Shown here: piece by piece, positions 48,067-60,541 of the stretch
How the letters are laid out: each line of letters starts with the position of its first letter
Numbering within the stretch: position 1 is the stretch's first letter
Origin: Numida meleagris
Lineage: Eukaryota; Chordata; Aves; Galliformes; Numididae
Length of the DNA: 64,000 nucleotides
Reading direction: 5' to 3'
Assembly (NCBI RefSeq): GCF_002078875.1
Contig: NC_034412.1
Coordinates: 16,160,238 to 16,224,237 of the forward strand
Notes under the pieces: generated by a model
Database searches by the model: none
What the model was told of the DNA's origin: nothing
What the model saw: only the letters and a program-made list of their open reading frames with translations
Translations under genes and position numbers: made by a program

Positions 48067-51000
48067 ATCAGGAAATGACGTCCTTCACCATGCTTAGCAA
48101 TGAAAAAGGAAATCCTTCGGAAAGAGCTCAGGGAGGATTGCTTCCACACAGGGCTGAGTCTGCACCCACCAACTGCTGCCGCATCCTCACAGAATAGAGG
48201 CTGGGGGAATGAGAAATGCACCTCCATATGCCTGGGTGAAAATGGCCAAAAACCAGCTGGAGGAGGCTTATACAAGGATATGGTGAGCTGGGACAGCTTC
48301 TGAAGCCTTAGTCTGAGAGAGAAGCCTAGCGGTCATAACGCTGCATGGAGCACAATGTACACCTAGTGCAGCACAAAACAGCATGTGGGATAAGCTGAGA
48401 AGATACCACTACAGCAAACATCTATGGTCATGATTTCCTGCTTCAAAGCAAGGAACATCAGCCCAGAAGGGCTGGCTTTTTGTTTAGTTGTCTTTTTTTT
48501 TTTTATATAAAATATCCTGAAACAGTTATGTAAAGTTGAGTACCTCATCAATATTATATATGCAACAGATGATAAAAACCTCCCTGCATAGTCAATAATC
48601 CATTTAGTTCATCAGACAAGATCTCCAGTGCCAAATGTGGTATCTGGCTTTTTGATTCAGCTTTGAGATGCACTAGTGGAAAACCACAGGCAGCCAAAAA
48701 ACTCCCTGTTGACTACATATCTACGTAAGAGCACACGCAAACCACGCTCTAGGTAATGCTGACAGTAATTCATTGCAGTGCTTTGCGACCTGATTTTAAA
48801 TAGCTGCAATAAATTGTTTTTGCCTTGAATTACAAATAATTTATTTTGGGCAAACCAGGCCACTTCTACAGGATCCAGCATCATATCAGGTGTGGTAGGT
48901 ACAGATGACAGGATGCCTGTCCTTTTCTGGAAGGTGGCTGCTAAGTCCCTGGGGGATGCGGCTCACATTTGTGAGCTGCTCCTGGCTCTGGACTTCTCTG
49001 TGCATGCAGACCTGCTGCTGGTGGGATGGCTCTGGGTCCTGGCTGCAGCTCGGTGCTGCAGGAGTGCTCCAACCTCTGGTGCTACAAGTCTGGTGGGAAA
49101 GATAGCATGCTGACCCAGACCTTGCCCCCATCACTGAAAATTGGGTTGGTGTTAAGAAGGGGCAAACTAGGCAATTTCCTAGGATGGTGAAATAGAAGAG
49201 GTAGAAAAATTACGGCAGTATGTGTAGAAAGGGAGAGGGCCTGGCTGTCATGAGCAGCTCTGGCTCTGTCCCTGCATGGTGTCCCTGCACCTGAGAACCT
49301 GCTTGGTCTTGAAGCTGCAGGATGTGGAATGAGGACAGCACTGGGGAAGCTACTGGCAGCATCATGTAATTCACTGTCACTACCATCAGGCAAAGGCAAA
49401 ATAATATTACCTGGGTTGTTACAATGCTCATTGATGCCTGTGGCAGCAAAAGTCAGTTTTCCCTACTCAGTTGAAAAGCCCTGTGTGAATGTGAAGGCTT
49501 GTTCAGATTGAAAAGAGTCTCAGCCAGAGCTCTTTCAAATGGAAGCCAATAAATCCTGCTGAAGAAGTGCATTTCCTACAGCCAGAGCCTTATTGGCAGA
49601 TTCTGACTGGCCAAACAGGAGTATACAGCACCTATAGAGATTATGCTTGATTTTTAAACGTATCCAGGAGAAAAATTCTAGAGTAAGGATGCTGCAGATT
49701 TGAGGTGAGATACAATAATGTGTCTGTTTCAGATTTGAATCCTATTGAATCTGAGTTGTTGTTCCAGCATCAAAGCAGCTGTTTTCATGACAAGCCTTCT
49801 GTCACCTGGACACAAATGGTATATTGTGAGTACATTTCATTCAATTGGAAGAATAGCTTAGGTTTAATATTTTATAAAAGAAGCTGTGCTAATCTCTGCT
49901 AATATAGAATCTATGCTGTCCCTCTTCCCTTCTATATGTTCTGTTTTTAAATGCAACTCTTCCATTATGAGGCAAGAAAAATTGCCTTTGATCATAGAGT
50001 CCTATTTTGGCCTCAGACTGGGAGTGCCCATCTATGCCTGTAGCCATAAGCTGTCTGCACTCGTATTTAGATGAGATGGTGGATGGGCTGCTTTCTCACT
50101 GGGCATCTGTCCCTTCTTGAATTTATTTGTTGTGGTAGCCTTTTTCTCCCTGAATAGGAGGCATCGATGCTGTGGAAGCATGGCAGTCCCACTGCCACTC
50201 TTCAAGGCCTTGCAAGGAAAACCTGCTCCACGCTTCACCCTTCTTGGGACTCTCTGTGCCCCTGACAAGCACAGAAAGGTGAGCATGGGTCATTTGCCCA
50301 GCACGGAGCTCTCCCAGTCCTGTGCTGGTCTCCCAGCCTAGGAGCAGGCAGTGGCACAGGGCTTGGTGGAAGAGCAAGGCAGCAGCCTGGGATCAGGAGG
50401 GCATTTAGCAGCCATATGTGGCACAGAGACAGGATTTCCCTAGGGGAAAATTGCAGCATTTTCTCCTAATTATATGGATTTTACTTGCCAGTCAAGACTC
50501 TGATAGCTGAGAGAAATGCAAGGCCGCTATCTAAAACAGCACAGAGGTCCAAGGTAAATATTCTTCCCAGCTTGCAAGGGTGTTACAAGCTGTCGTTTAA
50601 CTCTCAGCCTGCTTGGAGAACTGATGGTGGTGCTTGTGTTTTGATTTCTGCTGGGGAAGAGCAGCCTCCCTAGCCCGAGAGAGCGTTTCAGGACTGAATG
50701 ATAGCAAAAAGCGCTTACCAAACATTCACAGTGCTTAATCAGGGTGGGGAGGAGTCCTGGAAAAATATTTCTGGTTTACCACCAGGGATGAATGCTGTAT
50801 TTTCCTGATTATTGTCATTTTTAAAGATAGTCATTTCTGAGGCAATATGGGGTGCTTTGAGCCCAGGTGTTCAGCTGTACCCACCCCTGGGGGCCCATCC
50901 CACGCTGGGAGCAGCAGCTTGCCCACATGCACATTTCAGTGTGCCCATGGTAATTTGTCTGTTCCTCTCGCTGCTCAGAACGTGCTTCCTGCACATCTGG

Positions 51001-54000
51001 CAACAGCATTAAACTCTCATGGACCAGGGAATGTCTGTGAGGTGACAAATTTGCTGTGCTGGTGTTCTGCCTGCAAGGACACACCTGCTGTGATGCTGGC
51101 TGACTCTCCCTGGCTCTATATCCTGAAATGCAAAGCCAGTAAGGCCCAGCCCCACAATGTAAGCCTTTAGCTTTAATGCTGATGGTACTAGCTGCCAGCA
51201 CATACGACAGTGTGAATTTGTGTTCTCTATTTGATGTTAGCACTCAAGTTTGTTTTGAATTAACCTTTAAGTTAATACACAGATAACTGGACACAACGTG
51301 AAGTGTTCCTCCCTAATTCACGTGAGACAATTTGGTGGTTTGGGATCAAGCTATTTGCCCTCTCCTGGGTAGAAGTTTTCCTTGGGGAGAAATTCTATAC
51401 CACTGGCTTTGTGCTGTGCTTTGCAGTCAGTCTTTTTTTCTATTTTTGTCACATTAATGACCAAATGCTAATTTGGTTTTGACCCAGCTCTATATAAATT
51501 TCTGTAGCAGTAGAGATGGAATCTACGTAGGCACACACTAGGCAAAGAAGGACAGACCTATGTCCACAAAAAATGCTGTAATGACACCAGGGAAACTAAT
51601 GATGCTAGGAAAGACAGTGCAAGAGAAAATGGTGATAACCTTTTATGACAAGGAAACAGCGTATGGCTTATTGCTCTCATAGCTTTAGCAAATAGATTCT
51701 TGCTTCCTCCGTTGCCAAAGCATCCGCTACCCTAATGGCTTGGGGAGGGAAGGATGTTTGCCTCCATTAGGTGTGCAGGTGTGTGACTTCATGCTTTGAG
51801 GATGGATAGAGTCTCAAAAAATGAATAAGAAAAAGGAGGGTTGATGGGCGGCAATTTTGCTACTCTTGTTTCTATACTGCCTTGTCAGACAAGTGAACAG
51901 GTAACAAAGCAGAGGTGTTCTGCTAGAGACAGGGAGACTCAAAATCACTGAACTTTTCCATGTTTGTGAGTGATTAACACAAAAATTAATGAGGCTTTGA
52001 TGTAATTAAGGGATAGAAATGGCTTAGCCCCAAGATTGTGAAGATTCTGTAGAGCAGAATTGCTGAGATGATTTAGCAAAGGATTAAATAACGTAACTAA
52101 TCCCTACGCACAGCTGTGAAACTGCTTCTATCCATTTATTTTAAATGAAAAGTCACAAAAGCAGGTGAGCATACTGCTGTGGCAGTAGCTTAGTTCACTC
52201 CCACATACTCCCCTTGTGTTCCCTCGTGCCAGCCTCCAAGGGCCAACCAAAGGCCACTCTGGCCAGCAGACAGTGAGGACACGTCGTGTCCCTCCATGGC
52301 AGCAGCACCCTGTGAGCTGGCCATGCTCTGACCCTGGGGAGCACCAGCTGTGTGCTGCTGGGGTCTCTGCTCCTGGGGCACTAGCTCAGCCACCTGGCTG
52401 TTGTGAGCAGGAGCTGTGCTGCCTTCTCTTCCCTCTCCCACTTTCAATATGTGGGCCCTACCTGCTTTGTGCTCCTATCCTCTTACACCAGGCCTAGCTC
52501 CCTGCAGCAGCTCTGAAGCATCAGGAGGTGCTGGGTAAGTGATCTCGCACAGTGAGCCTGCGGGTGACACATCGCTGGGGCAGTGCTGTGCCCCGAGCAC
52601 CCTGCTGCGCCTGCTCCCAGGTGTCAAGGAAGGCAGAGCCTGGGCCACGCTAATTAAAACTCTTTTCTCAGTGATCTTTGGCCAAGTGCAAAGAAAACCT
52701 CTTTTCATCCTCAGACTAAAAATAAATCCTATTTTGGGTTTAAGAAGGAGCCGCATGACTAAAATGAGCCGTTTGGTTTCATTCATGTTTGCTGTCTATT
52801 AATCTGTTCTCTTCACCCTCAGCAGAGTGTGACTCAGACTTTCTCATTGTCTTCCTCCCTCACTATGTGTGTTTTGACTTTAAATCCTGCCGGCTGACGC
52901 ACGCAGAGCTGACACCACGACAGCTCGATCCAGCCTGCTCCCAGCAGACTCCTGATCTTCACCGGCTGCTGAACGTAACATCCTGCCTGCTCCGCTGGTA
53001 TTTTTACAGCTAATGTTGGTAAGCAGATGACACAGGCTGGTGAAGATCCTTGAAACTCCACGGGAGGAAATGTGTGAGTATGTGTGTGGGGGAGGCCTGC
53101 AGATAAAAATACTGTGGCAGCTATGGGAGAAGACACACATGCCTCAATCTGTTGGTGGGCTGCTATTCTTGTTCATGGTAATCAAAGCGGAGGCTGCACT
53201 GGAACAAGCACAGCACTAAGTTATTTCCCCGTTGATTCACTTGCTGCGTTCCATTCTCCCTCCAGCACAGCTCTTGCCTCCTCTCCCACCAGAAGCAATG
53301 GCCAAACCCAGCTCCCAGTCTTCCCACGACCCGCCAGGAACTCAGCCGCCCCAGCACCCATGGGGTGGGGTCACTGCAGAGCCCCCGCTTTCCTTACACC
53401 ATTATCTCTTCCTTCCCCTTCCAGCTTTGCTTATGAAATTTGAACCACTTAGTATGGAATAAATCAAGGGAGACATAAAGTATTTGCACACAAATACGCT
53501 TTATTTTCCAAGTGTTGAAAATAAGCACAAAATAACAAGTCTAATGTTTGACCCAAGCAGAGGTCAAGTATTTTAATATTGAAATCATTTAAAAGAGTCT
53601 GTATCTGTGATGATGGATGAACTTTTTTTCTGACAGAAGAAAACCTCCCCCTTCTCATTACATGCAGAATGCATGCGGATATTCAAGTCAGATGAAGGAT
53701 GAATTCTAAATATGACAACAGCCCTTCTTTTGTAAGAAATGCCACGTAAATGAGTTGTAAATTATTTTTAGTTGCTACTGGAAACAGAGGAAGGAGAAAA
53801 ATCAATATTGACACAACCCTGCTTTATTTTTAAGCAGTTGCTGATTGTCTGGTGGCACCAGTTAGGTGAGGAGAGAGCTGAAGCCTAAGCGAGCAGTGCG
53901 AACTGGTTTGGGTTTAGAGAACAGAGGCACAACAGAGCCCAGTGCTACTTCTGGGTGGCTATAACCATGGGCCGGGTGGAGGCAGGGCTCAGGGTCCCTG

Positions 54001-54634
54001 AACAGGGGCGGCAGTGGGGTCCTTGTCACCACCCCGGTGCTGGGGCTGAGCATGAGGACACCGAGCGTGCCTGACCTCGTCACCTGCTGGAGGATCCCTG
54101 ACATGGCTCCTCCAGGCCTCCTGGCTTCTCTTTCTGCATTGGCTGTAGTGGTGATGGACATCGAGATGAGTATGGCAGAGCAGAAGGGCTGGATTCCCCC
54201 TGCCTCTGCTGGCTGCAGTGAAGGTCCCTCCTGCATCAATGCCTTGGTCCTTGCATATAATGGAATAAAATCATGAATATGCAAGATTCAGGTTTGATTA
54301 ACTTCTAGCTTCTCATGATGTGCAGCTGTCTAAGGTAGAGCATGTGACAGGGCAAGCCACTCAGTGCAAATGCCACATTTATTGCAGCCCTGTTCCCAGG
54401 ACACACAGGAGGACGCAATATGGACAGAATGAATTCAGACAAAAAAGACTGCCAAGCTCCTATGGTTTAGAGGTTGATACTGTGCTGGTTCTAATGCAAT
54501 TACCTAAATTTCAGATATGCTGTAATGTGATCTTACTCTTCCTTAAAATGCCATGGAGCTTCTAATGACAACACAGATCAAATTTTCTGTTTCATGACTC
54601 ATCCCAAGGAAAAGGATGCAATGCACTCAATATG

Positions 54635-54785
54635 AAAAGGAAAAGGAAAGGAAGGGAATGAAAGGGGAAGGGGAAGGGGAAGGGGAAGGGGAAAAGGAAA
54701 GGAAAGGAAAGGAAAGGAAAGGAAAGGAAAGGAAAGGAAAGGAAAGGAAAGGAAAGGAAAGGAAAGGAAAGGAAAGGAAAGGAAA
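54635..54785. repeat. Purine-only (GGGGAA)n then (GGAAA)n array
   Basis: A strand-asymmetric purine array: about five AAGGGG hexamers around 54665-54692, then a nearly perfect GGAAA pentamer array running straight into an assembly gap. Long homopurine tracts can form triplex DNA and often break assemblies. Open frames across it are artefacts of composition. Confidence 0.95.
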
Positions 54786-55205
54786 NNNNNNNNNNNNNNN
54801 NNNNNNNNNNNNNNNNNNNNNNNNNNNNNNNNNNNNNNNNNNNNNNNNNNNNNNNNNNNNNNNNNNNNNNNNNNNNNNNNNNNNNNNNNNNNNNNNNNNN
54901 NNNNNNNNNNNNNNNNNNNNNNNNNNNNNNNNNNNNNNNNNNNNNNNNNNNNNNNNNNNNNNNNNNNNNNNNNNNNNNNNNNNNNNNNNNNNNNNNNNNN
55001 NNNNNNNNNNNNNNNNNNNNNNNNNNNNNNNNNNNNNNNNNNNNNNNNNNNNNNNNNNNNNNNNNNNNNNNNNNNNNNNNNNNNNNNNNNNNNNNNNNNN
55101 NNNNNNNNNNNNNNNNNNNNNNNNNNNNNNNNNNNNNNNNNNNNNNNNNNNNNNNNNNNNNNNNNNNNNNNNNNNNNNNNNNNNNNNNNNNNNNNNNNNN
55201 NNNNN
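54786..55205. other. Assembly gap (420 N)
   Basis: 420 consecutive N, flanked on both sides by purine repeats of different unit length. The missing sequence is probably more of the same array; its true length is unknown. Confidence 0.98.
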
Positions 55206-55291
55206 GAAGGAAGGAAAGAAGGAAGGAACGAAGGAAAGAAAGAAGGAAAGGAAGAAAGGAAAGAAAGAAGGAAAGGAAGAAAGGAAAGAAA
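55206..55291. repeat. GGAA/GAAAG purine repeat
   Basis: Mixed GGAA, AGAA and GAAAG units continue the homopurine strand after the gap, broken by one GGAACGAAGG variant. The unit differs from the pentamers left of the gap, so the gap hides a change of repeat unit. Confidence 0.9.
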
Positions 55292-56612
55292 AAATGTACC
55301 TTCATTAAGGCCGTCCTTTTAGGCCTGTACGAATCCAATCATCAGCACAAAGTCCACACACAGTGCAGGTTTCTATGAGAAGTGAAACTGACGGCCCAGT
55401 TGTGGATACCCTTCTGTGAATTCTAACCACTGAAGCCAAAATAGCTGTGCAGAGCTAAGCCAAGCTTCTGCCTGCCTGCACACACTGCAAATCTCAAGTG
55501 AGCGGTTAAGGAACAGAGGAAGGAATTGTGCTGATGTGCCAATTAATCAGTGTGGTCTGAAGCGCGTGCCAACGCAGGAGGTCGGGATGGAGGGATGGGG
55601 GCAGCACGATGATTTCATATGAAAGAACTTGGTAGATAAATGTCGGGCTTTTGGTAGCGGAATGCGTGAAAAAGAGTTCATTGGAAGCACGTGTGGAGGT
55701 ACAACAGAATTCTTGACATTCTGAACTGAACATTTTTTCTTCTTTCTCATGTTTTTGTTCTCTTCACGATGACTGTTTTCTCAGCAGACCAAGAAATGCC
55801 AGCACCAGCCATGTCCACCTGCACGTGCTGAGGGTTTTGCACAGACAGGAGATGGTCCTGTACTTTCCTGGCAGTGCCACGTGAGCTGAGGAGAGGCCGC
55901 CTGACCTCCAGTTCTGCCACAGCACATGCTGCCAGGGCCATCCTGTTGCCTGTGCACATGGCTGCTATGAATCCCACTTTGCTGTTCTTCTGTCAATTTA
56001 ATTTTGTAACATTTACTGGTTCGGAAGTTACATTCATCCTAGGGTGTTTTTTTTTTTCTTCTCCATTTTGTGCTGTAAAAGGTCAAAATTGTCAGAAAAG
56101 ATTTATTCTGGGGGAAAAGGAGTTCCATTAAAAGTCAAGGTAAAACACGCTTTGTGGAACAGAAAGGAACGAGCCAAAGCCCAGCCCAGCAGCTGAAGAA
56201 ATCTGTTCCATGCCATGCCTCCTGATTTATGGCAGAGGTATTTGCAAACCGTACGATCCATGTGTGCAACTGCTGCCCTTTGCACAGGCAGGGCTGAGAA
56301 TGCACTGTGACCCAAGGCAGTGCCAGCGCGGCCGTGCCTTGGGAGTGCAGAGCTGAGTCCTTGTGGGGCCGCTGCTGGTCCCGCCTGCACCCACATCGTG
56401 TCCCTGTGCTGTCACCTAACTGTGCTGCAGTTTGATGGCTTTTAAAACATCCCCACTGAGGCAGCTGTGAAAAGGCCAGTGCCTGCCAAAGCACCTGCAT
56501 AGTGGGCACACGCATGTGCACACACGTGCCAAATGTCGCTCTGGGCTGCCCAGCATGTGCTCGTCCTTGCAGCATGGCTCATACCCACCCTCACACTCAT
56601 CTCATTTATTTG

Positions 56613-56865
56613 TCATCCCCTTTTTTTCTATTTTATTCCTTTTTTCCCCTTTTCTTTAAATTTTCACATTTTTATTTTTCCTTTTCTTTTATTTTCCATT
56701 TCCTTTTTCTTCTTTTTTACTCTTTTCTTTTTCGTTTTTTTCTATTCCCCCCCCCTTTTCCTTTTTTTCTCTTTTTCTCGTCTTTGTCTTTTCCCCTCAT
56801 TTTTATCCTTCCTTTCTTCTCCCTTTTTCCCTTTCTTTTCCGTCCTCCTTTTTGCCCCGCCCCCT

Positions 56866-56871
<6 letters not shown>
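56613..56871. repeat. Long pyrimidine-rich tract upstream of SCG2
   Basis: About 260 bases almost entirely C and T on this strand, with runs such as TTTTTTCCCCTTTTC and a C9 stretch near 56747-56755. It ends at CCCCTCCCCTC and runs directly into (GT)n. The open frames across it exist only because purines are scarce. Confidence 0.9.
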
Positions 56872-56911
<40 letters not shown>

Positions 56912-56961
56912 NNNNNNNNNNNNNNNNNNNNNNNNNNNNNNNNNNNNNNNNNNNNNNNNNN

Positions 56962-57016
<55 letters not shown>
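56872..57016. repeat. (GT)n microsatellite interrupted by an assembly gap
   Basis: GT repeat at 56872-56911, 50 N at 56912-56961, then GT again at 56962-57016. With the gap included it is about 145 bases and ends about 115 bases upstream of the SCG2 CRE. Alternating GT tracts can adopt Z-DNA. The real repeat length is unknown. Confidence 0.95.
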
Positions 57017-57017
<1 letters not shown>

Positions 57018-57130
57018 CCCCCGCAGCCCCACCCCGCCCCGGGGCAGCCCGTTGCCCACCTCCGCTCCCTCTCCTGGGGCGCGGAGGGGCGGGGCTCTGT
57101 CACTCGGGCGGGGCGCGGAGCGGAGCGCGG

Positions 57131-57138
57131 TGACGTCA
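57131..57138. promoter_or_regulatory. SCG2: CRE (CREB/ATF site) in the SCG2 promoter
   Basis: A perfect TGACGTCA palindrome 16 bases before the TATA-like box and about 50 bases before the inferred start. Granin genes are typical CRE-driven genes of neuroendocrine cells. Confidence 0.85.
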
Positions 57139-57162
57139 GGCGCGCCGAGGGCGGTAAAAGCG

Positions 57163-57182
57163 GGCGCTGTCCGGGTGCTGAA
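57163..57182 (-). promoter_or_regulatory. SCG2: RE1-like motif with shortened spacer at the SCG2 start
   Basis: On the minus strand the two RE1 half-sites TTCAGCACC and GGACAGCGCC are both perfect but separated by one base (C) instead of the usual two. The motif lies between the TATA-like box and the splice donor, over the expected start site. REST control of SCG2 is consistent with known repression of neurosecretory genes. Whether REST tolerates this spacing is not decided by sequence. Confidence 0.65.
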
Positions 57183-57213
57183 GGCGGCGGCGACGGCGGC
57201 GCGTTGCTGGCAG

Positions 57214-60200
57214 GTAGGGGCTGCGGGCGGGCAGGGGCCCGGGCCGGCGGGGCTGGGGAGCCGGGTGCCCCGCTCCTGGCAGCGGTGGAGCTCAGCGGAG
57301 CTTAGGGAGGAATCGAAAAAAAAAGGAAGAAAAAGAGGTGAAGTTAAACACGAGTGACAGCAGAAAGTTGATGGGGTTGTGGTTGGTGTTTGCAATGATA
57401 ACTAAATGTATGTATGCGCTGTAGACTTATAAATCCATTTATTATATGTTATCAAAGTCAAGCAATGAAGCTCTGTGATTGCGCTGAGTTGCGCCGGGTC
57501 ATCAGCATGGCACTTCGGCCATGTCAAAATACAGGATGCCCAGTTACCTTGACTGCAGAGACAATCTGATTAGCTCTCCATGTGCAGACAGTCATCATCC
57601 TCGCTCAGAACGGCTTGTGGTTTGTTTGTTTGTTTTTTATTCCCCTCCTCCTCACCCCTTTTTCATCTTGTTTGTGCTTTGAGTCCCGTGCTCAGGCTTT
57701 AAAAAAAGCAACTTTATCGCAGTTGTTCTATTTATTGCCAAAGTAAATGGGAAGGAAAAGTGCTGGCTGTATTTCCTTATTTTCTTTATGGAAAACTGCA
57801 GCTGGATTCCCTCTCATAGTCTTAAGGACTCATCTTCAGGAAAGGTTTTGAGTTTTCATAGAAAATTTTCACTGAAAACATTACATCTGCATCAGAGAAC
57901 AGTGCTGTGAGAGAGAGAGAAAATTGCTGCTACCATGGAAACATCCCAGAAAAGGAGATTTATTGTTTTTTCTGTTTTCCAGGGAACTTATGTCAGTCTG
58001 CATTGCCTTTGTTCATGTTAAACTGTGAAGTCAATCTCTTTATTTTGTAATGAGAAACTTGTATATTTGTTGGCTAAAGAATGATTTTACTGTTTCTTGG
58101 GTTCTAATAGAGAAGAGATAATGCACTCCCCTTCTAGGCAAGCTTCACAATTATGCATCTGTAGACAAAACAACATTTTAGCATGCTGCCCATTGAGAGA
58201 CATAAGAATGTTTTACTCCGTATTCTAAAGGTACTCTAAAATGTCTTCTGTTTTCTCAAAAATTTGAAATTGAAGCCTGAAAGACTAGAAAGGAGTCCCT
58301 TACCCTGAATAAAGCAGTATATTTAATGACAAGATTTTATGACCTGAACTCAGACCTTTTAAAAGAATCATTTCCAACTCCATTTGACAAAGGCTTTTGA
58401 ATATCATCTACCAATAAATTAGAATTGAAGACTGATCTAGAGACAAACGTACTCCAAATATCTAGAATGGTAACAATGTCCTGTTATTCCTGCAAAGGAA
58501 ATATTTCGCAGAGCAACATCCCCATGGAGCAGTAAACAAAACTTTCCTGGGTTATATGCCTTTGAGTTTTAATTGGATGCTGCTGACTCTTACAAATGAT
58601 AGAGCAATACCTAACTGTGTGCAGTTAAGGAAGTTGCGCTCCTGAGCTCTCTTAATGAGATGTGCCTGGCAGATAATTACAGAACAACTCTACCTTCTTC
58701 CATTCCTCAAAAAGGACAGAGTTTCTCCTGCTTTTATCAAACCCCCTCTGACATAAAAAGAAAAATCATTTATTTGCTTCAGTAGACAATATGTAGATAA
58801 TGTTTTCTTTGTTATTTTTCTGCTCTCCCCCACTTGCCCCGAGATATATTTGTTTAAGTATAGGATAGTGCCTTGTCTATGACACAATACGTGTTGTATA
58901 CGGTTCAGGGCAAACACAGACCTAAAGGGCGCATCTTTCCAATCAGCTGTTCTGAATTAATCCTTTATGAAATCAATTCTCAAATGTACACAGACTTGAG
59001 TATTCATAAATGTTTGGGGAAATGGCTTGCTCTTGTGGCTGTTAGCTTGCTCAGGCATACTGAAGTAAAAAAAAAAAAAAAAGTGGCTCTCAACTGATGC
59101 TATTTTAATTATTCAGTTAAGTCACATTACGTTAGGCACAAAAGCAGTGGAAAAAATGTACAAGTGAACTGAAATGAGCATATTTATGTTCACCTTCCAC
59201 TTACAGCAGTGGATAAACAGTGGTATACATAGCTGTCTATCGGTCTGACACGAATCACCAAGTTCTTGACAGGATGGTTTTACCAAGCCAAAAACAAAGG
59301 AGCCCAAACAGGTCCATTAAGCAAAGTGGTTTCTATGTTTACCATTTATTTCTCATTATTGTACTTAGCTTATTAATGTAACTGCATCAGGAAAGAGTCT
59401 CATCGGTCTCACAGCTCCAGTGTATGAGCTCCTAAGCATCTCCTAGGAAATAAGTGACTGCAATTTTTCACTTCACAGTGCGGAGTGTGCTCACCTCGCT
59501 GCAGGACTGGGCTTGTGCAGCTCTATCCTCATATGCAGCAATGACGTAATTTTGTTCATTTAGTCTGATGCATAGTTTCCCTACTTATGTTCTTTTAAAC
59601 AGTTGATTACTGGCAGACATAAACTGGACATGCTGAATAGATGTGGGTTGCTATTGCTATATTCTATATTTATGCCAATGGCAAGCTTCTGCTTGTCCTG
59701 GGACCTGTTTCAGCAAATGAATGAATGAACAAAATCAACACTCAGAACCTGCTTACTTGAGCCAATTTCCAAAACTGTTTTGGAAAATTTCAATAACACT
59801 ATATCATACTTGTAGGGTAAATTATAGCTTCTCCTTCATGTAGGGGATTACTTCTCATGCGTCACTCAGAGAGCCTCTTAACTAAAATTCAACTGCAATA
59901 CAAATCATACTTTTTTTTATTAAATAGCACAAAAGGAAGTAATAACACTAAGAATAATGACAGAAATAAACCTGCAAGTCATTTTATATGCCATGTTCTC
60001 CACTTCATTACATTAATTTTATTGCAGTACAGCACCATTAAGAGGTATTACTCAGTCAGAAAATGAGATGCCCTATGGAACAATCTCACAAAATAATACT
60101 ATATGCAGCGTTAATATTAATATCTTGAGCTGAATTTTAATATGGACATACAAGCTTTACTGTTTGAAGCCTTCATTTTAATGACCAAAAAGATGTCTAG

Positions 60201-60527
60201 AATATTCTATGAGCATTTATTGAGCTATATAGGATTTTTAATTTTATATTTCACCCTGCCATTGCAAAAACTGGCGATCATAAAGAAAACTGAACATAAA
60301 GATATTTCTAACACTGCAAATCAGTAGTTTACACTTAACTGATGAATCATAGGAAGGAGTCAGAAAATCTCTAAATAAATTTCCATCAAAATACATGTCT
60401 TCCATCTGTACTGATATTCTTCATAATGCATTACGGTTTAAAATAGCAGTCTCTATTTTGCTTCTCCGTTTGCTAAGTTTGTCTCCGCGTATTTACCATC
60501 TATTTTTTTCTTCTTCTTTATTTCAAG
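57214..60527 (+). other. SCG2: SCG2 intron 1
   Basis: 3.3 kb GT-AG intron. Donor GTAGGG is at 57214. The acceptor tract TTTTTTTCTTCTTCTTTATT and TCAAG ends at 60527, with a branch-point-like TGCTAAG at 60471-60477. It holds a variant CRE TGACGTAA at 59542-59549 and a poly(A) run near 59070. No other gene is seen. Confidence 0.8.
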
Positions 60528-60541
60528 GAAATATGCTAAAT

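Larger units (their letters stand above)
28900..56600. other. Gene-poor AP1S3-SCG2 interval
   Basis: About 28 kb with no exon that I can recognise. The longest gap-free open frame (40765-41313, 182 codons) shows no family resemblance, no repeated structure and overlapping frames on both strands, so it is treated as chance. Named contents, listed separately, are CR1, a mariner remnant, microsatellites, and RE1, CRE/AP-1 and CTCF-like motifs. The mammalian interval is also gene-poor, which leaves room for long-range regulation of SCG2. Confidence 0.6.
57017..57213 (+). promoter_or_regulatory. SCG2: SCG2 core promoter and non-coding exon 1
   Basis: In order: GC boxes GGGGCGGGGC (57086-57095) and GGGCGGGGC (57106-57114), a perfect CRE TGACGTCA (57131-57138), a TATA-like TAAAA (57155-57159), an RE1-like motif (57163-57182), then a splice donor CAG|GTAGGG at 57214. 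Transcription probably starts near 57180-57190, which makes exon 1 only about 30 bases and free of ATG. A CRE close upstream of the TATA box is the known arrangement of mammalian SCG2, giving cAMP and activity response. The start site is inferred from the TATA-like box. Confidence 0.8.

Noticed and set aside
54592..55338. Long open frames spanning the purine repeat and N gap
   Set aside because: Repeat translation (KERKG or SFPFL repeats) plus unknown bases; not a protein gene.
56502..57395. Open frames of 217-274 codons across the pyrimidine tract and GT repeat
   Set aside because: Created by absence of stop codons in low-complexity sequence and by the N gap; they overlap the SCG2 promoter.
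60395..60541. Upstream extension of the SCG2 open frame by 49 codons
   Set aside because: It crosses a strong splice acceptor (pyrimidine tract and AG at 60527), and the conserved signal peptide starts at 60542.
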